Positions 31,451-39,364 are shown, numbered from the stretch's first letter. The stretch: 64,000 bases of DNA from SVFI01 sp045535935 (GCA_045535935.1 JAZSMO010000022.1:1-64000); one strand, 5' to 3'. The notes: a model not told the origin generated them from the sequence alone. Program-made: numbers and translations.

Positions 31451-31873
31451 ATGAGATTATGTAGTTTATACGGGCCGGTCCGCTCTCTTGCCCTTGCATT
31501 GATGAATGATACCACAAATGATATTTCCTATCCGGGAAAGAAAGCTGTACTGCTGTCCGAAATAGAATATGATACTTTAAAAGAGGTGCTCTTGCTTGCA
31601 AAAAAGACCAGTACCAGTTTTTGTGACGGAACCTATGAGGTTTTATATCAGGATGATAAAGATGATGTATATCAAGAACAGTTTGTGACGGAAATTTTAT
31701 ATCAGGATATTCTTCGCCCGATGGTCTTTGATTTGGGACAAGGGCAGAAAGGGTATGTTGTTATGATAGACAAGCAGTATGCTTACATCTTTTCGCTACT
31801 TGTGCAGATGTATGGGCATTTCATCGGACGCATTACTTCTGAGGGGCAACGGGAGGTGATGTGGCATGAATAA
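31451..31873 (+). CDS. Hypothetical protein, tandem paralogue 2 (140 aa)
   Basis: Not recognised. A diverged copy of the preceding gene, 5 bases behind its stop, with AGAGGTAGAAAAT as ribosome site. The middle part (FCDGTYEVLYQDDKDDVYQE) differs most. It overlaps the start of the following membrane protein gene by 8 bases, so the three form one operon. Retention of both copies suggests a two-subunit or paired role, which is inference. Confidence 0.65.
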   Translation: MRLCSLYGPVRSLALALMNDTTNDISYPGKKAVLLSEIEYDTLKEVLLLAKKTSTSFCDGTYEVLYQDDKDDVYQEQFVTEILYQDILRPMVFDLGQGQKGYVVMIDKQYAYIFSLLVQMYGHFIGRITSEGQREVMWHE

Positions 31874-32315
31874 TTCCATAGAAAAAACAGTTTTATATGA
31901 TACCTATCTGACCGATGTATCGGCGTTTGGCAGTACACTTATATTGAAAGAAGAAGGAAAAAAAGAATTCTTTTCACGCTCTTACCAAAAAGGAGAACTG
32001 GGTTATGAGAAAAGCAGTTTTCCTTGTGACTGTATTTATTTTGGAAGCGGTAATATTCAGATTACAACTGTGTATGGTACCGAAGAAGAGGTACGTCCGT
32101 TTTTGGTGAAATTATATGAACGGCAACGCCGGCGCCGATTACCGCTTATGATGCGTAAATTTATTCAATATTTATATATTCTCTCGTCATTGGGAATTGG
32201 TTTTTTGACTTTTATATGCCTGTGTCAATGGCGCATGAATAAATTTTTGTTAGGGTTTTTGATTTTGTTTCTTTTGCGCATCTTATATTCCGGTGCAAGA
32301 AATTTAATAAAATAA
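31866..32315 (+). CDS. Hypothetical membrane protein (149 aa)
   Basis: The first 95 residues are soluble and mixed strand/helix (SAFGSTLILKEEGKKEFFSR, ERQRRRRLPLMMRKF at the end). Two membrane helices follow (FIQYLYILSSLGIGFLTFIC and FLLGFLILFLLRILYSG). A perfect GGGAGGTGAT lies 5 bases before the ATG. The basic stretch before the first helix puts the soluble domain in the cytoplasm. Family unknown. Confidence 0.65.
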   Translation: MNNSIEKTVLYDTYLTDVSAFGSTLILKEEGKKEFFSRSYQKGELGYEKSSFPCDCIYFGSGNIQITTVYGTEEEVRPFLVKLYERQRRRRLPLMMRKFIQYLYILSSLGIGFLTFICLCQWRMNKFLLGFLILFLLRILYSGARNLIK

Positions 32316-32334
32316 ATCTTTTGGAGGACTAAGT

Positions 32335-32895
32335 ATGATGTTTTACAAAAAAGAGAAAAGCAAGAAGAAGCTATTGGAAGAAAAAGAAGTAAATGATAGA
32401 AGTGGAGAAGTTTCAGTTGTAGATAAGGTTGTTTTTTTTACGCTGTTAATACTGCTTATTCTTTCGCCTTTTATTAATCGTCTCAGATATGCCGAACTTC
32501 CGGCGCTAGACTCTGAAGGTGCTATAAGAGAGTGTAATAAGAGTGAATTGCTGTATGAGGGTAAGATTTATGAACTTGACAGCAACTATGAACTGTATCC
32601 GATACGTATTGCAGCGTACGGCTCCCGCCAAGGCTGCTTTATATTGAATGGCCCATATATTTTTGAACGCGCTAAGGAAGAAGGTATTTATGCAAAATGT
32701 TGGGACGCAGATGGAAGTGAGAGCATAGAGGTTGCAGGACTTGATGGAGAGGTTTATCTGCATCCGGCTGATGGTTATTACTATCGTTCCCGTATTATTA
32801 AAAGCAAGTCAAACTATTTTTTTGACGGGGTGGAACAAATAAAGAACGGCACCTTGGATGAATGGATCGCAGAAATACTTCGCAATTATGAATAA
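32335..32895 (+). CDS. Hypothetical single-span membrane protein (186 aa)
   Basis: A lysine-rich cytoplasmic start is followed by one membrane helix (VVFFTLLILLILSPFINRL) and an outside domain of about 120 residues that is rich in tyrosine and acidic residues (YELDSNYELYPIRIAAYGSR, LHPADGYYYRS) with three cysteines. TTGGAGGAC precedes ATG 32335; a second ATG follows at once. It belongs to the same run of genes as the preceding membrane protein. Confidence 0.65.
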   Translation: MMFYKKEKSKKKLLEEKEVNDRSGEVSVVDKVVFFTLLILLILSPFINRLRYAELPALDSEGAIRECNKSELLYEGKIYELDSNYELYPIRIAAYGSRQGCFILNGPYIFERAKEEGIYAKCWDADGSESIEVAGLDGEVYLHPADGYYYRSRIIKSKSNYFFDGVEQIKNGTLDEWIAEILRNYE

Positions 32896-32913
32896 GAAGA
32901 AAGGGGAACGACA

Positions 32914-33399
32914 ATGGAAAAATTTAACTACTACATGGACAGTGAAGCTGTAGTACACGACAAAACGTGCGGCTGTTCAAAAAATGAAGGATTGACAGGA
33001 ATTACAAAAATTACATATTCTCATACGCTTCATAAAAGATGTCGGGCATTTATTTATATTCGGATGATGGCAGGAAGTAAGAATACAGAAAAATATTTCC
33101 ACTGGTTCAAGCAATATAGCATAGATTCCAAAGACCTGCGTTCTCTCGCACTTGACAGCAATGCTACCTGTTACTTGCGAGGAAACAGATTATTCATTGA
33201 TACAAAAAACGACCGCTGGATTATTGAAACAAACACATGCGAAGATTCTCAGAAAGCAAGATTATACCATTGCAATTACAAACGAGACGGAGAAGTTAAA
33301 ACATTTAATTCCTCTGCGTATCACGAGCAGTTTTCATATGATAAGCACATATCGGCGCTTATGCATGATATCGCAACACACTGCGTAAATGTAAAGTGA
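32914..33399 (+). CDS. Hypothetical protein with possible zinc-binding cysteines (161 aa)
   Basis: Not recognised. The N-terminus has HDKTCGCS followed 20 residues later by HKRC, a spacing that could bind a metal, and more Cys/His near the end (HDIATHCVNVK). AAAGGGG is the ribosome site. Soluble. It closes the unknown block before the integration module. Confidence 0.6.
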   Translation: MEKFNYYMDSEAVVHDKTCGCSKNEGLTGITKITYSHTLHKRCRAFIYIRMMAGSKNTEKYFHWFKQYSIDSKDLRSLALDSNATCYLRGNRLFIDTKNDRWIIETNTCEDSQKARLYHCNYKRDGEVKTFNSSAYHEQFSYDKHISALMHDIATHCVNVK

Positions 33400-33759
33400 T
33401 TAAATTAGACGGGCGATTTGCAGTCCAAAGACGAAAACGGAAGTATCTGTTAAATATTGGTAATATTTAAGAGGTACCATATAGATTCTGAAAGAGAATG
33501 CAAGAAAAATGTTTGTGTATGTTTTGGAGTTGTTTTTTGACCAGTTATAACTTGAAGATATTGCCATTTTGACCTTGAATCAGAGAATTTTAATCAAATT
33601 GAAAAAATTTTAAAAAAAATATAAAAAAGGGGTTGAAATTAACATGTAAAATTCTAATAATAGAGATTAAACCTGCAGGAAGAACCCATAAACAGAAGGG
33701 TTTGGCCAATTTGGCCAGACGCGAAAATTCAATTGGTTTACAAAAAAGGAGATGGCAGA
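33400..33759 (+). other. AT-rich spacer before the integration module
   Basis: 360 bases with no convincing gene. It holds GACGAAAACGGAAGTATCTG at 33429-33448, slightly like the inner hairpin of the structured RNA cassettes, an A-rich stretch, and a possible promoter TTGAAA-N17-AATAAT near 33634-33662. A palindrome at 33703-33717 is listed separately. Confidence 0.5.
33703..33717 (+). promoter_or_regulatory. 15-bp palindrome before the excisionase gene
   Basis: TGGCCAA-T-TTGGCCA is a perfect dyad 43 bases before the xis start. It is a plausible operator or an Xis/Int binding site. Confidence 0.5.
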
Positions 33760-33930
33760 ATGTATTCAAGTGTGACAGATTTCAGGCAGCTGACAGGGTT
33801 GAGCAAGGCTATGGTTTATGATCTGGTGATTACAAAGGGATTTCCGGCAATCCGAAAAGGAAATAAATACATGATTCATACTGAAAGAGCATTGAAATGG
33901 TTAAAAGATAAAGAAGGGAAAACCATATGA
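33760..33930 (+). CDS. xis: Excisionase-like winged-helix protein
   Basis: 56 residues from ATG 33760, with AAAAAAGGAGATG upstream. YSSVTDFRQLTGLSKAMVYD and GFPAIRKGNKYMIHTERALK form the MerR/excisionase-type winged helix (helix-turn-helix, then wing with a GN/GK turn). It overlaps int by 4 bases (ATGA), the usual xis-int arrangement. It likely directs excision through the attachment sites. Confidence 0.85.
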   Translation: MYSSVTDFRQLTGLSKAMVYDLVITKGFPAIRKGNKYMIHTERALKWLKDKEGKTI

Positions 33931-35111
33931 AAAGAGCGCGAGCCGGCACCGGTACTATAGAGCGGCTTGCAAGCGGAAAGTTTCGATATCGGATGTATAT
34001 TCCGGGGACTCGGAAACGTGCCAGTGGAACGGGAGTAACTCAAAAAGAAGCAATTCAAAATGCAGAACGAAAAGTTGATCAAATATTGAAAAGACAGAAG
34101 TTTGAATGCGAGCTTACATTGGTTGAATATGCGTCTCAATATGTTAGAAAGCAATATAATGCTAAACGAATAAAAGCTTCGTCGCTGTCGCGTGATATTT
34201 GTACTATCAAAAATCAAATACAAGATACCGAGTTCGGAAATATGCCAATGGTGGATATAGGTTCGAAGCACATCAAGCAGTTTTTTGGCGAACTGCTGGA
34301 AACGGATTTGTCCGCGTCGACAATTGAAAAGGTGTGTCATATTATATCAAAGACCTTGAGATCGGCATATGAAGAGGACTTAATACCGGGCAATCCGTTT
34401 GATAAAACGAAAAGTTGGATTGCGGCGGAACTCCGTCGCAGGAACAAAAAAGAAAAGGCTACAAAGGAAAGACAGATATTGGTTTTTTCGGACGATGAGA
34501 TTGCAAAAATAAAAAAGGTAATATCGGAAGGAGAATATGTTGCGTCGGATGCAGTGGGGTTTCTGTTAGAAACGGGAATTCGAATATCTGAACTGATTGG
34601 TTTGAAATGGAAAGACTATTTGGAAGAAGAAGGAAAGCAATACCTTCATATTAGAAGTGCTGAAACACAAATAACAAAGTACGATGAAGAAAATAATCCT
34701 GTTGGAACTGTAATGATACATACAAACACAAAGGAAGATGTATTACGAATTATTCCGTTGCGTAAAGAAGCGGTGAGTATACTGAAACGTAAAGAAGGTA
34801 AAGGCGATCCGGAATCATACATTTTTGTGAATTCAAAGAATAAGAGATTTACAACTTCGTGTTTAGAGGCCAACATCGCTAGAGTCTACAGGCGGGCTGG
34901 GTTGGATGAGTATGGATATAGTGCGCATATATTTCGGAGAACTTTTGTGACGAATCGGCATAAAGAAGGTTATTCGGTGGAAGATATAGCGGCGTACATA
35001 GGAGATGATGCGGATACGGTACGTAAGCACTATTTATCAACCGGAGAGATGACGGACATTAATGGAAAAAGAGTAGAGGTGGTTCGGGTGCCGGCAACTT
35101 TTTTAGAATGA
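33927..35111 (+). CDS. int: Tyrosine integrase
   Basis: 394 residues. An N-terminal arm-binding domain (GTGTIERLASGKFRYRMYIP), a SAM-like core-binding domain (about 60-165), and the catalytic domain with Arg about 219 in TGIRISELIGL, His334 and Arg337 in HIFRRTF, and the nucleophile Tyr369 in HYLST. It is the Tn916/phage type common in Gram-positive elements. It lies 107 bases from the right att repeat, as expected for the enzyme that inserted the element in tRNA-Gln. Confidence 0.95.
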   Translation: MKRARAGTGTIERLASGKFRYRMYIPGTRKRASGTGVTQKEAIQNAERKVDQILKRQKFECELTLVEYASQYVRKQYNAKRIKASSLSRDICTIKNQIQDTEFGNMPMVDIGSKHIKQFFGELLETDLSASTIEKVCHIISKTLRSAYEEDLIPGNPFDKTKSWIAAELRRRNKKEKATKERQILVFSDDEIAKIKKVISEGEYVASDAVGFLLETGIRISELIGLKWKDYLEEEGKQYLHIRSAETQITKYDEENNPVGTVMIHTNTKEDVLRIIPLRKEAVSILKRKEGKGDPESYIFVNSKNKRFTTSCLEANIARVYRRAGLDEYGYSAHIFRRTFVTNRHKEGYSVEDIAAYIGDDADTVRKHYLSTGEMTDINGKRVEVVRVPATFLE

Positions 35112-35218
35112 AAAATGATTTAAAATATGATATTATAAATAGGACATAAATTGGGACAATTTTATTGAACAATGCGTATGGGATTAAGATTACGAGAGGT
35201 AGATGCCGTTTTTTGGTA

Positions 35219-35280
35219 GGACTCTGACTCCGTCATTTCAAGGTTCGAATCCTTGTAGCCCAGCTGATAAGCGTGTATTC
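35219..35280 (+). repeat. Right attachment site (attR) with tRNA-Gln 3' fragment
   Basis: 62 bp, 60 identical to 12878-12939. Bases 35219-35262 are the displaced 3' part of tRNA-Gln, lacking the 5' half, the D arm and a promoter, so it is not a working tRNA. The end of the block is the 5' arm of a terminator. Confidence 0.93.
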
Positions 35281-35301
35281 TTACGGATACACGCTTTTTT
35301 T
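35271..35301 (+). terminator. Original tRNA-Gln terminator (chromosomal copy)
   Basis: GCGTGTATTC pairs with GGATACACGC (one G-T wobble), loop TTAC, followed by TTTTTTT. Relative to the left copy a C-G pair is replaced by T-A, so both terminators keep full pairing. Confidence 0.85.
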
Positions 35302-35340
35302 GCGCTTGCTTTTTCGGCCGTGGGTATATAGAAAAAATAA

Positions 35341-35374
35341 ATACTACACAGTAGAATGAAAACTGTGCTATAAT
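35341..35374 (+). promoter_or_regulatory. Promoter/operator P1 of the LRR gene
   Basis: A perfect TATAAT at 35369-35374 without a consensus -35 box. Instead CACAGT (35347-35352) and ACTGTG (35362-35367) form an inverted repeat in the -35/spacer region. A near copy (P2) precedes the thioesterase gene at 37701. Confidence 0.6.
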
Positions 35375-35428
35375 TGTAGCGGCTTATAAGAAACAAAAGT
35401 GGGAATTTGTAACAAAAAGGAGGAATTT

Positions 35429-37195
35429 ATGAAAAAGAGTGTTAAGAGAGCCTTATCATTTTTCATGGCAGTGGCAGTTATGCTTTCATGTATAACCATT
35501 ACGCCTGTCAGTGTTTCGGCGAGTGAGTATGAAATCGGTGAGACAGTCGTTTCTGGTAACTGTGGTGCAGTGGGTAACGAAACGAGCGTGACATGGGAAC
35601 TGACGAAAAATGGTACAACGGTTGTAGACGAGGTGGAAAAAGATACCTATACGATTACCATAAAGGGTAATGGGGCTATGGCGGATTACGCATCGAAAGC
35701 TGAACAACCTTGGGCAGAAAAACGTGAAGATATTACAAAAACAGTAATCGGCTATGGGGTTACCCGAATAGGTGAATATGCTTTTTTAAATCTTGAGAAT
35801 GTAGAAGAGGTGATTTTCGAACGAAATGAAAATGGCGAAAGTAGTGTTGAATCTATTGAATTATATTCATTTGGAAAAAATATGTCACTGAAAGAAATAG
35901 TAATTCCTGCCAGTGTAAAGAATATAGGAGAAGTTGCTTTTTTCTACTGTAACGGTTTAAAAAGTATAGTATTTGAAGAAGGCAGCAGTCTTACGACTAT
36001 AGGGATAGAATGTTTTTATAGTGCTGCTAAAGTGGAAGAATACATAATCCCGAGCAAGGTTGAATCTTTTGGGGATTATACTTTTGGTTACAATAGTGCT
36101 TTGAAACGCTTTTATTATCCTTCGATAGTAAACAATTTCGAAACAAACGTTTTTAAAAGTGCAGCTTCCCTTGAATATTTCGGTAAATATACAGTTAATG
36201 ACACAGCAAAAACCTGCTCCGTAGAGTATATAGGTGTTAATGCTGCTGATGATAATCATAATCCGGACGCCACTGTAGATATATCTGCCACAGAAATCGT
36301 CATCCCTGAAAAAATCGATAGCTACGAGGTAGTGCAGGCAACCATCGGGGACAAAACAGTTGATATTCCAAAAAGTTTTGAAGCAGACCATAAGATAACA
36401 AAATTATCCGACATCGAGGCTTTAAAAGGCTGGACCTATGAGGCAGAAACCGACGAACTTCCGGTAGGTGGCTCGATTGATGTAACCCTTACAAGCTATA
36501 AAATTAATGATACACAGAAATTTACAATCACACCAAAGACAATCACCATTTCAAGATCCGCCTGCGCAGACACAAACAAAGACCACAAATGCGACGGTGG
36601 CTGCGGGAAAGTGATGTCCGAGCATACCTGGGACGGCGGTGTCGTATCAAAAGAACCGACTGCCCTTGCAAAAGGCGAGAAGACCTACACCTGTACCATG
36701 TGCAAAGAAACGAAGAAAGAAGAGATGGCAGCTCTCGGAGTACCGAAAAAAGGTGCGGAGGATGTTTCCGACGACGGAGAAGCTACCTACAAGGTAACCA
36801 AATCCGATCTGAAAAAAGGAACCGTTACTTACGTGGCGCCGAGTGACAAGAGCGCAGCGACAGTCACCATTCCGGCGACGGTAGAAATCGACGGCGTGAC
36901 ATTCAAAGTAACCGCCATCGAAAAGAACGCGTTCAAGAACAACAAAAAGGTGAAAAAAGTAACCATCGGAAAGAACGTGACAAAGATCGGTTCCAAAGCC
37001 TTCTACGGCTGCAGCAAGTTGAAAAATCTCACCATCAAATCAACCAAGCTGACAGCGAAGAAAATCAGCAGCAAAGCATTTGCCAAAACACCGAAAAACA
37101 TGAAGGTGACAGTGCCGAAGAAGAAATTCAAAACATACAAGTCCATGCTCATCAAAAAGGGCGTGAACAAGAAGGCGAAGTTTAAAAAGAAATAA
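35429..37195 (+). CDS. Secreted BspA-type leucine-rich-repeat protein
   Basis: 588 residues from ATG 35429 (AAAAAGGAGGAATTT upstream). A signal peptide (SVKRALSFFMAVAVMLSCIT, cleavage near SVSASE) leads to LRR_5-type repeats (RIGEYAFLNLENVEEVIFER, LKEIVIPASVKNIGEVAFFY, and again near the end around KVKKVTIGKNVTKIGSKAFY). Between them lie a Bacteroidetes/Firmicutes-style repeat with CXXC-type pairs (CDGGCGK, CTMCKE) and a Lys-rich tail (KKGVNKKAKFKKK). No LPXTG is present. Such proteins bind host or matrix components at the cell surface. It lies next to the element but outside its att sites. Confidence 0.88.
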   Translation: MKKSVKRALSFFMAVAVMLSCITITPVSVSASEYEIGETVVSGNCGAVGNETSVTWELTKNGTTVVDEVEKDTYTITIKGNGAMADYASKAEQPWAEKREDITKTVIGYGVTRIGEYAFLNLENVEEVIFERNENGESSVESIELYSFGKNMSLKEIVIPASVKNIGEVAFFYCNGLKSIVFEEGSSLTTIGIECFYSAAKVEEYIIPSKVESFGDYTFGYNSALKRFYYPSIVNNFETNVFKSAASLEYFGKYTVNDTAKTCSVEYIGVNAADDNHNPDATVDISATEIVIPEKIDSYEVVQATIGDKTVDIPKSFEADHKITKLSDIEALKGWTYEAETDELPVGGSIDVTLTSYKINDTQKFTITPKTITISRSACADTNKDHKCDGGCGKVMSEHTWDGGVVSKEPTALAKGEKTYTCTMCKETKKEEMAALGVPKKGAEDVSDDGEATYKVTKSDLKKGTVTYVAPSDKSAATVTIPATVEIDGVTFKVTAIEKNAFKNNKKVKKVTIGKNVTKIGSKAFYGCSKLKNLTIKSTKLTAKKISSKAFAKTPKNMKVTVPKKKFKTYKSMLIKKGVNKKAKFKKK

Positions 37196-37624
37196 GTAGA
37201 AAGAAGGCTATTTCTGTACACAAAAGGAAAGCTTGGCGGTACCGAGGAACTAAAGTCTCTCCTGACATATTTTGAGGAGACGACGCAGGAAAACGCGGTG
37301 GACGCAGAGCTGGAAGAGATACAGAGAATCGTCGGAAACATCAAGCACAGCCACGAAAAGGAGGATCGTTATATGACCTTACAGGAAATGATCGACCACG
37401 AAAAGGATGACAGCTATAATGCCGGAGTTCAGCAAGGCATACAGCAAGGAATACAGCAAGGAATACAGCAAGGAATACAGCAAGGCATCATCCGGACCTG
37501 TCAAAATCTAAATCAGACAAAAGAGACTACGATAGAGTCGCTGATGCGTGAGTGTGAAATCACGCAGGAAGAAGCTGGGGAGTACATCCGTCTCTATTGG
37601 CAGGAAGAAAACGTAACAGGCTAA
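37196..37624 (+). pseudogene. C-terminal remnant of an Rpn-family nuclease/transposase-like gene
   Basis: In the same frame as the LRR gene and right after its stop, the peptide LYTKGKLGGTEELKSLLTYF, ending in MTLQEMIDHEKDDSYNAGVQ and several GIQQ repeats, matches the tail of Rpn/PD-(D/E)XK recombination-promoting nucleases. The catalytic N-terminal 200 or so residues are missing. A partial product could start at ATG 37298 or 37373 (AAGGAGGATCGTT before the latter), so a short peptide may still be made. Confidence 0.75.
37430..37489 (+). repeat. 12-bp tandem repeats (GIQQ codons)
   Basis: Five head-to-tail copies of CAGCAAGGAATA or CAGCAAGGCATA/C, encoding repeated QQGI. This type of repeat is usual in the tail of Rpn proteins and can vary in copy number by slippage. 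Confidence 0.85.
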
Positions 37625-37653
37625 ACATATCTTCGGAAGGAATGACACGATAG

Positions 37654-37687
37654 CAGCGCAGAGCCCAAAGCTTTGCGCTGTGTTTTA
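37654..37687 (+). terminator. Intrinsic terminator after the Rpn remnant
   Basis: An 11-bp stem with one wobble (37654-37664 with 37670-37680), loop CCAAA, then TGTTTTA. Confidence 0.78.
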
Positions 37688-37700
37688 TATCAGAAAAAAT

Positions 37701-37732
37701 ACTACACAGCAGAAACCAAACTGTGCTATAAT
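37701..37732 (+). promoter_or_regulatory. Promoter/operator P2 of the thioesterase gene
   Basis: ACTACACAG, 11 bases, CTGTGCTATAAT: the same layout and length as P1 at 35343-35374, with CACAG/CTGTG as inverted repeat and a perfect TATAAT at 37727-37732. Confidence 0.6.
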
Positions 37733-37801
37733 GCAAATTAGTGTTATAATCCTTTAGAATGTGTATTTTTTAAAGTGGAATTCAAATAAGGAAGTGTAAA
37801 A

Positions 37802-38515
37802 ATGTATTCGTTTGACAGCAGAATAAGATACAGCGAGGTGGGGAGCGATACGAAGCTGACACTGCTTTCCCTGCTCAACTATTTTCAGGACTGTGCGACC
37901 TTTCACTCGGAGGATCTCGGAGTGGGCGTGGAATACTTAGAGAAGCTGCAAAGTGTGTGGGTAATGAATTTCTGGCAGATTGATATTGACCGTTTTCCGG
38001 AGCTGGGAGAGCGGGTTACGATACAAACTCATCCGTATGATTTCAAGGTGTGCATGGGATTCCGTAATTTCGGGTTGAAGGATGAAAACGGAAAAATGTT
38101 AGCTGTGGCTAACACTCTGTGGACGTTTTTGAATACGCAAAACGGCCGTCCGAGCAAACCGCCTGCAGATTTGCTGGAAAAATATGCGACGGAGCCGCCG
38201 TATGAGATGGAGTATCTCGACCGCAAGATTTCTTTTGCCGGGGAGGGCGAAAAACAGGAGCCGGTAGAAATCAAAAAGCATCATTTAGATACGAACCATC
38301 ATGTGAACAATGCGCAGTATGTCAGTATTGCGTGCGACTATCTTCCGGAGGATTTTCAGGTACGTCGTATGAGGGCGTCCTACCACAAGTCAGCGGTGCT
38401 TGCAGATCTTTTGTATCCGGTCGTTTACAGAGAAAAAGAAAATTGTGTCGGCGTTGCGCTCTGCGATGAGAGCGGAAGCGTTTATGCCAATATTGAATTT
38501 TGTGATTGCAAATAG
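37802..38515 (+). CDS. Acyl-ACP thioesterase
   Basis: 237 residues, FatA/FatB-type double hotdog. NYFQDCATFHSEDLGVGVEY lies in the first hotdog, WVMNFWQIDIDRFPELGERV follows, and the second hotdog contains LDTNHHVNNAQYV with the catalytic Asn/His. It releases free fatty acids from acyl carrier protein. TAAGGAAGTG precedes the ATG. Length matches bacterial family members. Confidence 0.92.
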   Translation: MYSFDSRIRYSEVGSDTKLTLLSLLNYFQDCATFHSEDLGVGVEYLEKLQSVWVMNFWQIDIDRFPELGERVTIQTHPYDFKVCMGFRNFGLKDENGKMLAVANTLWTFLNTQNGRPSKPPADLLEKYATEPPYEMEYLDRKISFAGEGEKQEPVEIKKHHLDTNHHVNNAQYVSIACDYLPEDFQVRRMRASYHKSAVLADLLYPVVYREKENCVGVALCDESGSVYANIEFCDCK

Positions 38516-38527
38516 AAAGAGGAAACT

Positions 38528-39364
38528 ATGTTATTCGGACAAAAACAGATATTAGTTATCGTAAAAAAAGTGGAATTCGGCGTATATCTTGCCGAGTCCA
38601 TGGAGGATAGAGAAAACAGAGTGCTTCTTCCGGGCAAACAGGTTCCGGCCGGAGCAAATGTGGGCGATGAGATAGAGGTGTTCCTGTATAAGGATTCGCA
38701 GGACCGCCCGATTGCAACGACGAATACACCGAAGCTTATGCTCGGCGAGACGGCGAGGCTGAAAGTCGTTTCCGTTGGGAAGGTCGGAGCGTTCCTCGAC
38801 TGGGGACTGGAAAAAGATTTGTTCCTTCCGTTCCGTGAGCAGATTGTGAAGGTCAAAGAGGGCGATGATGTGATCGTGGCGCTTTATCTGGATAAGAGCA
38901 GCCGCCTTTGTGCCACCATGCGGATTTACCCGTATCTTTCCACGGAAAGTCCATATCAGGCCGAGGATGAAGTGACCGGAACTATTTACGAAATCAGTCA
39001 AAATTTCGGCGCCTTTGTGGCGGTGGATGACAAGTATTCGGCGCTGATTGCCAAGAAAGAATTGTATGGTGAGCTCAAGGTGCTGCAGCAGGTGACGGCC
39101 CGCGTCATCAAGGTGAAGGAAGACGGAAAGCTGGATCTCTCTATCCGCCAGAAGGCTCATATCCAGATGGATACGGATGCACAGGCGCTTTTGGAGCTGC
39201 TTGCGCAAAACGGCGGAAAGCTTCCGATCGGAGACAAATCTACGCCGGATAAGATCCGCAAGTGGACCGGTATGAGTAAAAATGAGTTCAAACGCGCAGC
39301 GGGCAGATTGTACAAGGAAAGAAAGATTACAATAGCACCGGAGCAGATCTTCACCGCACCTTAA
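38528..39364 (+). CDS. cvfB: S1 RNA-binding protein CvfB
   Basis: 278 residues. Several S1-like OB domains are seen (VEFGVYLAESMEDRENRVLL, VGKVGAFLDWGLEKDLFLPF, ISQNFGAFVAVDDKYSALIA) followed by a C-terminal winged helix (TGMSKNEFKRAAGRLYKERK). This layout is that of CvfB (YitL), an RNA-binding regulator of virulence and stress genes in Staphylococcus. It follows the thioesterase by 12 bases. Confidence 0.9.
   Translation: MLFGQKQILVIVKKVEFGVYLAESMEDRENRVLLPGKQVPAGANVGDEIEVFLYKDSQDRPIATTNTPKLMLGETARLKVVSVGKVGAFLDWGLEKDLFLPFREQIVKVKEGDDVIVALYLDKSSRLCATMRIYPYLSTESPYQAEDEVTGTIYEISQNFGAFVAVDDKYSALIAKKELYGELKVLQQVTARVIKVKEDGKLDLSIRQKAHIQMDTDAQALLELLAQNGGKLPIGDKSTPDKIRKWTGMSKNEFKRAAGRLYKERKITIAPEQIFTAP

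Larger units (their letters stand above)
12878..35280. mobile_element. Integrated RepA_N/ParAB plasmid-like element in tRNA-Gln
   Basis: About 22.3 kb bounded by the 62-bp att repeats. The order is parA-parB-rep, many small accessory genes, a serine recombinase, BRO-N and DUF3825-like genes, an XRE regulator, a helicase, unknown and membrane proteins, then xis and int at the right end. All clear genes point rightward. The DNA is visibly richer in A and T than both flanks. No relaxase, coupling protein, VirB4-like ATPase, terminase, portal or capsid gene can be seen, so it is neither an obvious ICE nor a complete prophage. It may move by excision plus autonomous replication, aided by other elements. 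Two small genes with in-frame stops suggest some decay, while the core genes look intact. Confidence 0.9.

Noticed and set aside
35219..35262. Second tRNA-Gln
   Set aside because: Only the 3' part of the tRNA is present, with no 5' acceptor strand, D arm or promoter; it is the displaced end at attR.
12878..35280. Complete prophage
   Set aside because: BRO-N, XRE, int and xis could suggest a phage, but no terminase, portal, capsid, tail or lysis gene is recognisable.
37430..37489. Short tandem repeats as a CRISPR array
   Set aside because: The 12-bp units are contiguous, without spacers, and encode the GIQQ tail of an Rpn protein.
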